DNA of 64,000 nt from Castellaniella sp036379515 (GCF_036379515.1 NZ_DASVGN010000019.1:9027-73026); one strand, 5' to 3'. Positions 1 to 8,213 are shown, counted from the stretch's first letter. The notes: generated from the letters alone by a model not told the origin. Translations and numbers: made by a program.

Positions 1-636
1 GCCGACTCGATCTACGATCGCGCCTTGACCGCCCTGAAGAAGGCGGGAGGCTATCTCGTCGCTCCAGCGGCCAAATCCACGATCGAAGCCAGGCTTTGGC
101 AAAACGGCAAGCTCAATCGACAGGTCATCGCACGCGATGCCGACATCGTCGCTGAAGAACTGGGTCTGGAGGCAGCCGCGCACACGGCCCAGTTCTTCAT
201 GGTCGAGGAAAAAGGGATCGGTCATGCCCACCCACTGTCAGGTGAAAAACTGTCCCTGGTGCTGACCATCTACCGCGCACGAGACTTCGACGATGCATGC
301 CGCATCGTACGCGACATCCTGGATTACGAGGGCCGCGGCCATTCGTGCGGGATCCATACGCAAAATATGGCCCATGCGACCCAACTGGCCGAGACCACAG
401 ACGTGGTGCGGGTGCTGGTCAACCAGGCACACACCATGGGCAATGGGGGCAGTTTCGACAACGGACTGAACTTCACGTTGAGCATGGGCTGCGGTACCTG
501 GGGCAAGAACAGCATCAGCGAGAACCTGAACTATCGCAACTTCCTGAATTTCACCTATCTCGTCAAAACCATCCCGCCCGACGAACCCTCGGAAGAAGAA
601 TTGTTCGGTGCTTATTGGCAACGCTACGGCAAGTGA
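1..636 (+). CDS. sauS: Acylating aldehyde dehydrogenase, probably sulfoacetaldehyde dehydrogenase (3' part)
   Basis: The open frame enters from the left edge and ends at 636, giving the last 211 residues of an acylating aldehyde dehydrogenase of the EutE/PduP/SauS class. The catalytic-domain tail carries the class-typical stretches GHSCGIHT and GGSFDNGLNFTLSMGCGTWG; the catalytic cysteine and the start lie off the window. These enzymes interconvert an aldehyde and its acyl-CoA with NAD(P)+. The sulfoacetaldehyde assignment is inferred from the sequence type and from the downstream CoA ligase-like pair and MFS transporter, which together look like a sulfoacetate (sau) operon. A succinic or malonic semialdehyde substrate cannot be excluded. 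Confidence 0.7.
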   Translation, partial: ADSIYDRALTALKKAGGYLVAPAAKSTIEARLWQNGKLNRQVIARDADIVAEELGLEAAAHTAQFFMVEEKGIGHAHPLSGEKLSLVLTIYRARDFDDACRIVRDILDYEGRGHSCGIHTQNMAHATQLAETTDVVRVLVNQAHTMGNGGSFDNGLNFTLSMGCGTWGKNSISENLNYRNFLNFTYLVKTIPPDEPSEEELFGAYWQRYGK

Positions 637-648
637 ACGGAGACTGAC

Positions 649-1776
649 ATGAATTTTCTGGAATATCGCGGCAAACAGATGCTCGCGGCTGCAGGCATCC
701 CGATTCCGACAGGCATCCACTGCCTGACAGCCGAGGACGCCGCACAAGCTGCCGCCGAGCTGGGGCCCTGCGCCATCAAGGCACAAGTCCCCGCCGGCAA
801 GCGAGGCAAAGCGGGCGGCGTGAAGTTGGTAGCCACGGCTGATGAAGCACGTGTCGCAGCAGAGTCGATTCTAAAACTGAAGATCGGTGGCTATCGCGTC
901 GAGAGCCTGCTCGTGGAGCGCAAAGTCTCGGTCAAGCGCGAATTCTATGCCGCCGTGATGAACGACCTGACGGCACGCTGCCCTCTGCTGCTATTTTCGC
1001 TGTCAGGCGGCATGGACATCGAGGAGCTCGCAGCAAACTCGCCCGAAGCCATCGTGCACATTCCCGTCGACATCGAACAGCCGCTGACAAGCAAAGACGT
1101 GCTGGAGTCTCTGAAAGAATTGGCAGTGGAGCCCCCCCTGCGACACGCGATCGCTGACTTCCTCACCAAGCTATACGCCGTCTTCATGGAAAAGGACGCC
1201 GAACTTCTGGAGATCAACCCTTTGGGACTCCTCGAGGATGGCTCGCTGCTCGCCATGGACTGCAAGCTCACACTGGATGGCTCCTCTGCTTACCGGCAGC
1301 AGGACATGGCGGCACAGCACGCACCCGAACCGCGCACGGAGCTCGAACTCGCGGGAGAACAGATCGGCCTGAAATATATCGAATTGCCCGGCGAGGTCGG
1401 CGTGCTCGCCAACGGAGCGGGGTTGACGATGACCACCATGGACGTCATCAGTCATTTCGGTGGGCAACCATCCAACTTCCTGGAGATTGGCGGGGACGCC
1501 TACACCAAGGCGGAACCCGCGCTGAATCTGGTGCTATCCAATCCAAAGGTAAAGAGCCTGGTCATCAATTTCTGCGGCGCATTCGCCCGGACCGACGTCA
1601 TGACCGAAGGCATCCTGCGCGCCTGGGAGACCCTGAAACCGAAGATTCCGGTCTTCTTCTCCGTCCACGGGACTGGGGAAGATGAGGCGGTGGCTCTGCT
1701 GCGCGCCCGCTTGGGCATCACTCCCTACAACCATATGGAAGACGCGGTATCCGCAGCCGTGGAGGCATCCAAATGA
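649..1776 (+). CDS. Succinyl-CoA synthetase beta-like subunit (ADP-forming acyl-CoA ligase)
   Basis: A 375-residue ATP-grasp protein of the SucC family. The N-terminus (MNFLEYRGKQMLAAAGIPIP) is the usual ATP-grasp opening, GGVKLV lies in the nucleotide fold, LLEINPL carries the metal ligands, and the C-terminal ligase domain has the FLEIGGDA segment. With the next gene it should form an ADP-forming CoA ligase. It starts 12 bp after the dehydrogenase stop behind a GGAG site and overlaps the next gene by 4 bp, so translation is coupled. It is clearly not the housekeeping sucC: sequence and context are catabolic. I infer a role in activating sulfoacetate (or another short acid) to its CoA ester, comparable to the SauP/SauQ proposal for some marine bacteria. 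Confidence 0.8.
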   Translation: MNFLEYRGKQMLAAAGIPIPTGIHCLTAEDAAQAAAELGPCAIKAQVPAGKRGKAGGVKLVATADEARVAAESILKLKIGGYRVESLLVERKVSVKREFYAAVMNDLTARCPLLLFSLSGGMDIEELAANSPEAIVHIPVDIEQPLTSKDVLESLKELAVEPPLRHAIADFLTKLYAVFMEKDAELLEINPLGLLEDGSLLAMDCKLTLDGSSAYRQQDMAAQHAPEPRTELELAGEQIGLKYIELPGEVGVLANGAGLTMTTMDVISHFGGQPSNFLEIGGDAYTKAEPALNLVLSNPKVKSLVINFCGAFARTDVMTEGILRAWETLKPKIPVFFSVHGTGEDEAVALLRARLGITPYNHMEDAVSAAVEASK

Positions 1777-2651
1777 TTCTCGAAAAACACCATCGCGTGC
1801 TCGTTCAGGGCATCACAGGCAAACAGGGTCGATTCTGGACCGAATGCATGCAGAACTACGGCACTCAGGTCGTAGGCGGCGTCAACCCCAAGCGTGCAGG
1901 AGAGCAATGCTGCGGCGTCCCTGTCTTCGCCACAGCCAAGGACGCGGTCAGCGAATTGGGCCAGATCGATTACTCGGTCATGTTCGTCCCGCCGTCAGGC
2001 GCACTGACGGCAGGCCTGGACGCCATCGAATCCGGCATCGGCCACATGGTCGTCCTGACCGAACATATCCCGGTGCACGACGTGATGCGCATCCATGCCG
2101 CCGCTCGCCGGCACGGGACTCACATCATCGGACCCAACACAGCTGGCATCGTGACGCCTGGCGTCGCATTCGCCGGCATCATGCCAGCCTTCAATCCACG
2201 GGTGTTTCAACCAGGCGACGTGGGAGTGGTGTCTCGCAGCGGCAGCCTGGGCACCCTCGTCTGCCTGGACATCGTCAACGCGGGCCAAGGACAGTCCGCA
2301 TTCATCGGCATAGGTGGGGACCCGATGCTGGGCACCACCACGGCGGACGCCGTCCTCGCGCTGGATCGTGATCCACGTACTCGCACCATCGTCATCGTCG
2401 GGGAAATCGGCGGTTCCATGGAGGAAGAAGCCGCACAAGCCATGAGCCAGGTACAAAAACGCATGATCGCATTCATCACGGGGCGTGCTTCACCTCCCGG
2501 AAAAAAGATGGGCCACGCGGGGGCGATCGTGATGAAGAACCGCGGCAGCTATGACTCGAAGCGACGGGCACTGGAGGACGCCGGAGTCCTGGTCGTGGAC
2601 ACTCCGGGAGAGATTACAGCGGCACTTGAAACGGTGGCGCGGCCATCCTGA
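1773..2651 (+). CDS. Succinyl-CoA synthetase alpha-like subunit (ADP-forming acyl-CoA ligase)
   Basis: A 292-residue SucD-family protein. It has the N-terminal CoA-binding Rossmann segment with ITGKQG, the VSRSGSLG region, and the phospho-histidine loop KKMGHAGA with His at about residue 248, the residue phosphorylated in this family. The start overlaps the beta-like gene (ATGA). It pairs with that subunit to make a nucleoside-diphosphate-forming acyl-CoA ligase. The operon also holds an acylating aldehyde dehydrogenase and an anion:cation symporter-type MFS, so the acid made or used is probably the one linked to that aldehyde. Substrate identity is inference; malate or succinate are alternatives. 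Confidence 0.8.
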   Translation: MILEKHHRVLVQGITGKQGRFWTECMQNYGTQVVGGVNPKRAGEQCCGVPVFATAKDAVSELGQIDYSVMFVPPSGALTAGLDAIESGIGHMVVLTEHIPVHDVMRIHAAARRHGTHIIGPNTAGIVTPGVAFAGIMPAFNPRVFQPGDVGVVSRSGSLGTLVCLDIVNAGQGQSAFIGIGGDPMLGTTTADAVLALDRDPRTRTIVIVGEIGGSMEEEAAQAMSQVQKRMIAFITGRASPPGKKMGHAGAIVMKNRGSYDSKRRALEDAGVLVVDTPGEITAALETVARPS

Positions 2652-2712
2652 ACGCCATCACCGTGACACGGTCAGCATAAGGCCGGCACACCCTTTCAAA
2701 TTGGAGACAAAC

Positions 2713-4035
2713 ATGAGCGCAACACCCTTAAGCATCAGTGCTGGCCGTGCACCACGGCGCGGGTTCCTCAGCCGCCTGTCCATCCTGGACGGATTTCGCG
2801 GCCGCGTGCGTGGGCAGGTACTGCTACTGCTGTGTGCGATGTACTTCATCACCTACATAGACCGTGTCAACATTGCCACGACCGCCCCTTTCATTCAGAA
2901 GGACCTGGGGCTCGACAATACCGAACTGGGACTGGTGTTTTCGGCATTCGCCATCCCCTACGCGTTTTTCCAGATATTCGGTGGCTATATTGGTGATCGC
3001 TGGGGGCCGAAGCGTGTGCTGGCCCTCGTGGGCCTGATTTGGGCCGTGTCCACCATGGCTACTGGTTTTGCCACTGGGCTGGTTTCACTGTTCGCGGCGC
3101 GCCTGCTCCTCGGCTTTGGCGAAGGCGCCGCATTTCCAACCGCAACCAACGCCATGGCGAAGTGGGTCCCGGCAGAAGGAAGGGCCAGAGCACAGGGATA
3201 CGTCCACGCAGCCTCGCGCATCGGAAACGCCATCACGCCCGCTCTGGTGGCCGTGTTGATCGCCTTGTACGACTGGCGGCTGAGCTTCTGGGTTTGCGGT
3301 TCCGTCAGCTTGATCTGGACCCTGGTCTGGATCGTCAAATACCATAACTCACCCGCGAAGCACCCTGGCATCACGCAAGAAGAATTGAGTGAACTCACAC
3401 CGGACCAGCTTTCCGACCATCGAGTGCCCATCCCGTGGGGCCCACTCCTCAAGCGCATACTGCCGGTGACCTTCGTCGACTTCTGCTACGGCTGGTCGCT
3501 CTGGGTTTTCCTCTCGTGGATCCCATCGTTCTTCGCGGACCGTTTCGGCATGAACCTCAAGCACTTTGCATTCTTCACCACCATCGTGCTGATCGCAGGG
3601 GTGATCGGAGACGCCATGGGAGGAATCCTCTCCGACACGCTGGTCAAGCGCACCAGCCAGACCATCGCACGACGCACGAACCTCGTTGTCGGCCTGGTCG
3701 GTGCATTCGTGTTCGTCATGCCCGTGCTGTTTCTGAGCAACGTCTGGATGGTAGCCATCTCACTGGCGCTATCGTTCTTCTTTCTGGAACTCACCAATTC
3801 AGTACTCTGGGCTATCCCGATGGATGTCGACCCACAGCACGCAGGCTTGGGAGGCGGCATCATGAACACTGGCTTCGGCATCGCCGGCATCATCTCGCCG
3901 CTCCTCTTTGGCGTCATGCTCGACGCCTACGGCACCTGGACGATGCCCTTCGCCGTCTCAGCAGCGCTACCCTTCGTAGGTGCCGCCGTCTCACTGTTCA
4001 TCAACCCACGGCCACTCGCCCAGCCGGCAGAGTAA
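2713..4035 (+). CDS. MFS transporter, anion:cation symporter type (SauU-like)
   Basis: A 440-residue, twelve-helix major facilitator transporter. The first helix region contains YFITYIDRVNIA and the loop after helix 2 contains GGYIGDRWGPKRVL, typical of the anion:cation symporter family that takes up organic anions such as hexuronates, tartrate or sulfoacetate. The ATG at 2713 is chosen over longer in-frame options because TTGGAGAC lies just upstream and the region before it belongs to the end of the preceding gene. As the last gene of the operon, followed by a terminator-like hairpin, it is the likely uptake system for the substrate that the upstream ligase and dehydrogenase handle. A SauU role is plausible but not shown. 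Confidence 0.78.
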   Translation: MSATPLSISAGRAPRRGFLSRLSILDGFRGRVRGQVLLLLCAMYFITYIDRVNIATTAPFIQKDLGLDNTELGLVFSAFAIPYAFFQIFGGYIGDRWGPKRVLALVGLIWAVSTMATGFATGLVSLFAARLLLGFGEGAAFPTATNAMAKWVPAEGRARAQGYVHAASRIGNAITPALVAVLIALYDWRLSFWVCGSVSLIWTLVWIVKYHNSPAKHPGITQEELSELTPDQLSDHRVPIPWGPLLKRILPVTFVDFCYGWSLWVFLSWIPSFFADRFGMNLKHFAFFTTIVLIAGVIGDAMGGILSDTLVKRTSQTIARRTNLVVGLVGAFVFVMPVLFLSNVWMVAISLALSFFFLELTNSVLWAIPMDVDPQHAGLGGGIMNTGFGIAGIISPLLFGVMLDAYGTWTMPFAVSAALPFVGAAVSLFINPRPLAQPAE

Positions 4036-4050
4036 CCCGTCGCGACACGC

Positions 4051-4090
4051 AGGCACCGGGGGCCCGCGCCCCCAGCGCCTGCCCTCTTTT
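4051..4090 (+). terminator. Probable terminator of the sau-like operon
   Basis: GC-rich imperfect inverted repeat (arms 4051-4063 and 4068-4080, pairing AGGC..GGGGGC with GCCCCC..CGCCT) followed by GCCCTCTTTT. It sits 15 bp after the MFS stop and before the iron-regulated promoter. Confidence 0.6.
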
Positions 4091-4098
4091 CGAAAAAC

Positions 4099-4135
4099 TT
4101 GCACACTCGCAATATATAGATGATAATTATTCTCA
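4099..4135 (+). promoter_or_regulatory. Fur box overlapping the bfd promoter and start codon
   Basis: TTGCAC (4099-4104) and GATAAT (4122-4127), 17 bp apart, form a good sigma70 promoter. The 15-mer at 4121-4135 matches the Fur core TGATAATnATTATCA at 14 positions, so iron-loaded Fur would cover the -10 element. The predicted transcription start falls at about 4134-4135, the A of the bfd ATG, so the message may be leaderless. Confidence 0.72.
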
Positions 4136-4389
4136 TGTATATTTGCATCTGCAACGCTGTCAACGAACAGCAAGTCCAGGAAGCCATTGCGCACGGCGCG
4201 CGCAATCTGCACGATCTGCGGGCAGAGCTGGGCGTAGGCAACTGCTGTGGGCGCTGCGCCAGATCCGCCCGCGACTATCTGGCGGCACGCACTGCGCAGG
4301 TCCAAACTCCCATCGCGGCCGCGCTGCCCGATCTTGGTGCCCTCAAGGTAGTCGAGCTCTCGCGCTCACCCGCGCAACGCGTGGCCTGA
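4135..4389 (+). CDS. bfd: Bacterioferritin-associated ferredoxin
   Basis: An 84-residue BFD-type [2Fe-2S] protein. Cysteines 4 and 6 (YICICN) and 38 and 41 (CCGRC) match the cluster ligands of E. coli Bfd; an extra Cys37 adjoins the second pair. Bfd donates electrons to bacterioferritin to release stored iron, and bfr follows 100 bp downstream. I use the ATG at 4135 rather than 4120 because MYICICN is the family N-terminus. The protein is about 20 residues longer than E. coli Bfd at the C-terminus. A Fur box lies over the promoter and start, consistent with induction on iron starvation. Confidence 0.9.
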   Translation: MYICICNAVNEQQVQEAIAHGARNLHDLRAELGVGNCCGRCARSARDYLAARTAQVQTPIAAALPDLGALKVVELSRSPAQRVA

Positions 4390-4488
4390 AGGCCGCCGGC
4401 CGCCACAAACACTTCGATGTAAGATGAATCCTTGGCCCCTTGGGGCACGCAGCGGCGCATGGTCTGGCCCGGTGATAGGAGATCTCTT

Positions 4489-4953
4489 ATGCAAGGCGAC
4501 AAGAAGGTCATTCAGTATCTGAACAAGCAGCTCAAGAACGAGCTTTCGGCCGTCAATCAGTACTTCCTGCATGCACGCATGATGCGCCACTGGGGTTACG
4601 AAAAAATGGCGCAGCACGAATACGATGAGTCCATCGGCGAAATGAAGCATGCGGATCTGCTCATCAACCGCATCCTGATGCTGGGCGGCCTGCCCAACCT
4701 GCAAGACCTGCACAAACTGCTGATCGGCGAATCCGTCCCAGAAATTCTCGCGTGCGACCTCAAGCTGGAGTCTGCCGCGCAGGATACGGTCAAAGAAGGC
4801 ATGGCCCATTGCGAATCCGTGCGCGACTACGTGTCGCGCGACTTGCTGCGCGTGATTCTGGACGATACCGAAGAACACATCGACTGGCTGGAAACGCAGA
4901 TCGACGTGCTGGATCAGGTAGGCCTGCAGAACTACCTTCAGTCGCAGGTCTAG
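4489..4953 (+). CDS. bfr: Bacterioferritin (with altered ferroxidase ligand)
   Basis: A 154-residue haem-binding iron storage protein that assembles as a 24-mer shell. It aligns without gaps to E. coli Bfr through the four-helix bundle: haem-axial Met52 and ferroxidase residues Glu18, Glu51, His54, Glu94 and His130 are present. The codon for residue 127 (4867-4869, ACC) encodes Thr where E. coli has the bridging ligand Glu127; the local sequence is DDTEEHIDW. The start at 4489 is preceded by TAGGAG and gives the canonical MQGDKKVIQ N-terminus. It follows bfd on the same strand but has its own 100-bp upstream region. Missing one ferroxidase ligand, it may depend on a second bacterioferritin subunit. 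Confidence 0.95.
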   Translation: MQGDKKVIQYLNKQLKNELSAVNQYFLHARMMRHWGYEKMAQHEYDESIGEMKHADLLINRILMLGGLPNLQDLHKLLIGESVPEILACDLKLESAAQDTVKEGMAHCESVRDYVSRDLLRVILDDTEEHIDWLETQIDVLDQVGLQNYLQSQV

Positions 4954-4963
4954 CAATTCCCCC

Positions 4964-4983
4964 AGCCCCGCTCAGCGGGGCTT
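4964..4983. terminator. Terminator-like hairpin between convergent bfr and TDT gene
   Basis: Perfect 8-bp stem AGCCCCGC / GCGGGGCT with a TCA loop (4964-4971, 4975-4982), placed between two converging genes. There is no long T run on either strand, so it may act bidirectionally but weakly. Confidence 0.6.
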
Positions 4984-4985
4984 CA

Positions 4986-6041
4986 TCAAGTCCGCAGGCG
5001 ACGACCCAACAGGCGATACACCAGCCCGGCGCTGACCACCAACCAGATTGCCAGGCTCACGTAAATGCCGATATCGGGGATCAACACCAGATACTGCACG
5101 CCCGTCGCGTGCGACAGCGCATCCGTGCACACCGTATACATCCCGATCGGGAACACGATGTCCCAATCGTCCACCTCGTAGTTGACAGGCACGTGGCTCC
5201 ACACATGGCGCCAGAGCTCAAGAATCACCAGGAGCGGTATCCACCACGTGGCCATCGCCCAATAGAACAGCGTGAAGCCCTTGATGAAGGGTAGCAAGTC
5301 ATGCAGCGGCCCTTGCAGGGGCGCGTGCAGAATGATCAGGCTGCCCGCCAGCGCACTGATGGCCAGGGCGCCCATGTTGATCCAATAGGGCGGGGTGAAC
5401 TCCCGTGCCACCAGAGGCAGCAGCACCATGCGATGAGTGATGAGCGTGATGATGATGAGATACCACGCACAGCCGACCAGATACAGGGACATGGCGGCAA
5501 ACAGCAGCCATTCACGAGTTTCCAGGGTGCCATCCTGCGCAAGGATGGCCGTCAGAACAGCCAGCGACTGGGTCGACACCACCACCACCAGCCAACTGCC
5601 ATTGATGGTGCGACGAAACGGGGCCTTGATGCGTCGAGTCATGGTGGAAAAAAAGAACAGGTAAATCAGCACCGCCCAGCACAGTACGCCCCATACTGCA
5701 ATTGCGCGAGCCAAGCTGGGCAGATACACCACCACCAGGCACTGGATCGCCAGTACGCAGGTACCTGCCACCAGGGTGAGAAACCCGGCTCCCCTTCCAG
5801 GAGCAACGAAATCGGCCACCATTTCGCGGCGGTAGAAGATGAAGCGCAGAACGCTGATTCCCAACAGCCACAGGTAGGCTACGCAATTCAGCCAGAACAG
5901 GGTACGCCCCAACCCCGGCATCCCATGCTGGGTGAGGCCCACGGAGACAATTCCGGTGGCCATCACGAGCGCGAAGCTTCCGGGCTCTACTGCTCTGGCA
6001 CGGGCCATGACGCGCGTTGCGGCAGAACTCATCCACCCCAT
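4986..6041 (-). CDS. TDT-family (TehA/SLAC1/Ssu1-like) transporter
   Basis: A 351-residue protein with about ten hydrophobic helices and the opening EPGSFALVMATGIVS typical of the tellurite-resistance/dicarboxylate transporter family, which includes TehA, Mae1, Ssu1 sulfite exporters and SLAC1 anion channels. It is an inner-membrane anion transporter whose substrate cannot be read from the sequence; sulfite, C4-dicarboxylates or tellurite-related anions are all possible. The start at 6041 has GGAGG seven bases upstream. It is divergent from the DoxX gene and converges on bfr. A sulfite-export role would fit the sulfonate locus nearby but this is only speculation. Confidence 0.82.
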   Translation of the reverse strand: MGWMSSAATRVMARARAVEPGSFALVMATGIVSVGLTQHGMPGLGRTLFWLNCVAYLWLLGISVLRFIFYRREMVADFVAPGRGAGFLTLVAGTCVLAIQCLVVVYLPSLARAIAVWGVLCWAVLIYLFFFSTMTRRIKAPFRRTINGSWLVVVVSTQSLAVLTAILAQDGTLETREWLLFAAMSLYLVGCAWYLIIITLITHRMVLLPLVAREFTPPYWINMGALAISALAGSLIILHAPLQGPLHDLLPFIKGFTLFYWAMATWWIPLLVILELWRHVWSHVPVNYEVDDWDIVFPIGMYTVCTDALSHATGVQYLVLIPDIGIYVSLAIWLVVSAGLVYRLLGRRLRT

Positions 6042-6137
6042 CGATGTCCTCCGGAATGTTGACGTTTCCCTACAAGAACAGACATTGGCTTCCGTGTATA
6101 GTTCTGGCTCGATTCAGTCATCAACAAGGAACTCTTC

Positions 6138-6548
6138 ATGTCTTCTTCCACCCTGGACGATCTGGGCAAGCTTGTCCTCCGCCTCGGCCTGGGCGCTTTG
6201 ATCTTATTTCATGGCGTCTCCAAGCTCAACGGTGGAGTCGACTGGCTGACGGGCATGGTGGCTGCCCGGGGACTGCCCGGCTTTGTCGCCTACGGTGTCT
6301 ACGTGGGTGAAGTTGTCGCCCCGCTGCTCATCATCCTGGGGCTCTACGCACGCCTGGGTGGCCTGATCATCATTGTGAACATGCTGTTCGCGCTGGGTCT
6401 GGTGCACATGAAGGATTTCTTCGCAATCGGCAGCAGCGGGGGTTGGGCGCTGGAACTACAGGGAATGTACCTGATGGCCGGACTAGTGGTCTTGCTGATG
6501 GGGGCGGGAAAATACAGCGTGGGCGGGAAGAGCGGGAAATTCAATTGA
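6138..6548 (+). CDS. DoxX family membrane protein
   Basis: A 136-residue inner-membrane protein with four predicted helices, of the DoxX family: LVLRLGLGALILFHGVSKL, then a helix with GEVVAPLLIILGLYARLGG, and two further helices after a short loop. DoxX proteins are widespread and poorly understood; some form part of quinol oxidases or redox-stress complexes. The gene follows a potential SD (AAGGA) and ends only 3 bp before the end of the convergent pstB. It stands alone, divergent from the TDT transporter. No catalytic residues can be assigned. Confidence 0.85.
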   Translation: MSSSTLDDLGKLVLRLGLGALILFHGVSKLNGGVDWLTGMVAARGLPGFVAYGVYVGEVVAPLLIILGLYARLGGLIIIVNMLFALGLVHMKDFFAIGSSGGWALELQGMYLMAGLVVLLMGAGKYSVGGKSGKFN

Positions 6549-6551
6549 GAA

Positions 6552-7334
6552 TCACCCGAACCGCCCCGTAATGTAGTCTTCGGTTTCTTTGCGGGTGGGC
6601 TTAACGAAGATCTGGTCCGTAGGGCCAAACTCCATGAGTTCGCCCAGATACATATAGGCCGTGTAATCTGAGCAACGGGCGGCCTGCTGCATGTTGTGGG
6701 TCACGATCACCACCGTGTAATCCGACTTCAGTTCGGCGATCAATTCCTCGATCTTGGCGGTTGAAATCGGGTCCAGTGCCGAGCAGGGCTCGTCGAGCAG
6801 CAGAACCTCGGGCTTGATCGCCACGCCGCGCGCAATGCACAGCCGCTGCTGCTGACCGCCTGACAAGCCATGACCACTCTGACCGAGCTTGTCCTTGACC
6901 TCATCCCACAGCGCCGCCTTGGTCAGGGCCCATTCGACCCGTTCATCCATTTCGCCCCTGCTCAGGCGCTCGAAAAGCCGCACACCAAAAGCGATGTTGT
7001 CGTAGATGCTCATGGGAAACGGCGTGGGTTTCTGGAACACCATACCCACCTTGGCGCGAATCAAGGAGATGTCCAGCCGCGAGTTGAGCAGGTCTTCGCC
7101 ATCGAGTTCGATGGTGCCTTCGGCCCGCTGCCCCGGATAGAGCTCGAACATGCGGTTGAAGGTTCGCAGCAAAGTGGATTTTCCACAACCTGAAGGCCCA
7201 ATGAAAGCCGTCACCTTGTTTTCGGCGATCTCCATGTTGATGTCACGCAGCGCATGGAACTTGCCATAAAAAAAATTGAGATGACGCACCGAGAGCTTGG
7301 TGCGTTCCGGGCTGATGGGAGCTGTCGAGTTCAT
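6552..7334 (-). CDS. pstB: Phosphate ABC transporter ATP-binding protein PstB
   Basis: A 260-residue ABC ATPase that powers high-affinity phosphate uptake at the inner membrane. Walker A GPSGCGKST lies at residues 46-54, the signature LSGGQQQR and Walker B LLLDEPCSALD follow in order, and the C-terminus has the PstB-typical QIFVKPTRKETEDYITGRFG. ATG at 7334 is preferred to an in-frame TTG two codons upstream. It is the last gene of pstS-pstC-pstA-pstB; no phoU follows, the convergent DoxX gene ends 3 bp away. In most bacteria PhoU completes this operon and is needed for Pho signalling. Confidence 0.97.
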   Translation of the reverse strand: MNSTAPISPERTKLSVRHLNFFYGKFHALRDINMEIAENKVTAFIGPSGCGKSTLLRTFNRMFELYPGQRAEGTIELDGEDLLNSRLDISLIRAKVGMVFQKPTPFPMSIYDNIAFGVRLFERLSRGEMDERVEWALTKAALWDEVKDKLGQSGHGLSGGQQQRLCIARGVAIKPEVLLLDEPCSALDPISTAKIEELIAELKSDYTVVIVTHNMQQAARCSDYTAYMYLGELMEFGPTDQIFVKPTRKETEDYITGRFG

Positions 7335-7352
7335 GTGCAAGCGTTCTGTGAA

Positions 7353-8213
7353 TTATTTGCGAAACAGGCTACGGGCCGCGATGTTGATCCCCAGCACCAG
7401 CAAGGTGATGAGCGCCGCGCCAGCCCAGGCCAACCGATTCCAGTCCTCAAACGGACTGGCCGCATACTGAAAGATCACCACCGGCAAATTGGCGATGGGA
7501 GCATTCATGTTCAGGGACATGAACTGATTGTTGAGTGAAGTAAACAACAATGGCGCCGTCTCGCCCGCAATCCGTGCCACAGCCAGCAAGATGCCGGTCA
7601 TGATGCCCGAGCGCGCCGCCCGGTAGCAGATGAAGACGACCACCTTCCACTGCGGGCACCCCAGCGCAGCCGCAGCCTCGCGCAAGCTGTTGGGTACCAG
7701 ACACAACATATTGTCCGTAGCCCGAACCACTACCGGAATCACCAGGATGGCCAGCGCAAACGCCCCCGCCCAGCCCGAGTAATGTCCCACCTGAGCGACA
7801 TACACGGCATAGATGAACAGGCCAATCACAATGGACGGCGCGGACAGCAGCACGTCATTGAGAAAGCGCGTGGCCGGGGCCAGCCAGCCTCGGCGGCCAT
7901 ATTCGGATAAATAGGTGCCCGCCAGCACGCCGATGGGCGTCCCGATCAAGGTACCGACCGCCGAGATCAGCACACTGCCCACGATGGCATTGAGTAGCCC
8001 TCCGGTCGCGCCGGGCGGCGGTGTACTCTGCAGCAGCAGCGTCCACGACATGGCTCCTGCACCCTTGACCAGCAGGGTCAAGATGATCCAGGCCAGCCAG
8101 AACAGGCCAAAGCCCAGCGTCACGCCGGAAAGCGTGAGCATTATGCGGTTGAAGCGCCGACGCCGGCGATACAGGGGATTGGACTGACTGATGAGGGAAT
8201 CGGATACGGGCAT
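7353..8213 (-). CDS. pstA: Phosphate ABC transporter permease PstA
   Basis: A 286-residue inner-membrane permease with six helices and the ABC-permease EAA-type loop LREAAAALGCPQWKVV. The N-terminal part holds the segment SAVGTLIGTPIGVLAGTYLSEYG characteristic of PstA. It partners PstC to form the phosphate channel. It starts 6 bp after the pstC stop and is followed by pstB 18 bp later, a tight co-transcribed order. Confidence 0.96.
   Translation of the reverse strand: MPVSDSLISQSNPLYRRRRRFNRIMLTLSGVTLGFGLFWLAWIILTLLVKGAGAMSWTLLLQSTPPPGATGGLLNAIVGSVLISAVGTLIGTPIGVLAGTYLSEYGRRGWLAPATRFLNDVLLSAPSIVIGLFIYAVYVAQVGHYSGWAGAFALAILVIPVVVRATDNMLCLVPNSLREAAAALGCPQWKVVVFICYRAARSGIMTGILLAVARIAGETAPLLFTSLNNQFMSLNMNAPIANLPVVIFQYAASPFEDWNRLAWAGAALITLLVLGINIAARSLFRK

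Noticed and set aside
4120..4389. bfd start at the upstream ATG (4120)
   Set aside because: It would add MIIIL encoded by the Fur box itself; MYICICN at 4135 is the family N-terminus.
4986..6041. Tellurite-resistance determinant (TehA) as a firm call
   Set aside because: Only the broad TDT family can be supported; no tehB is present and the substrate is not readable.
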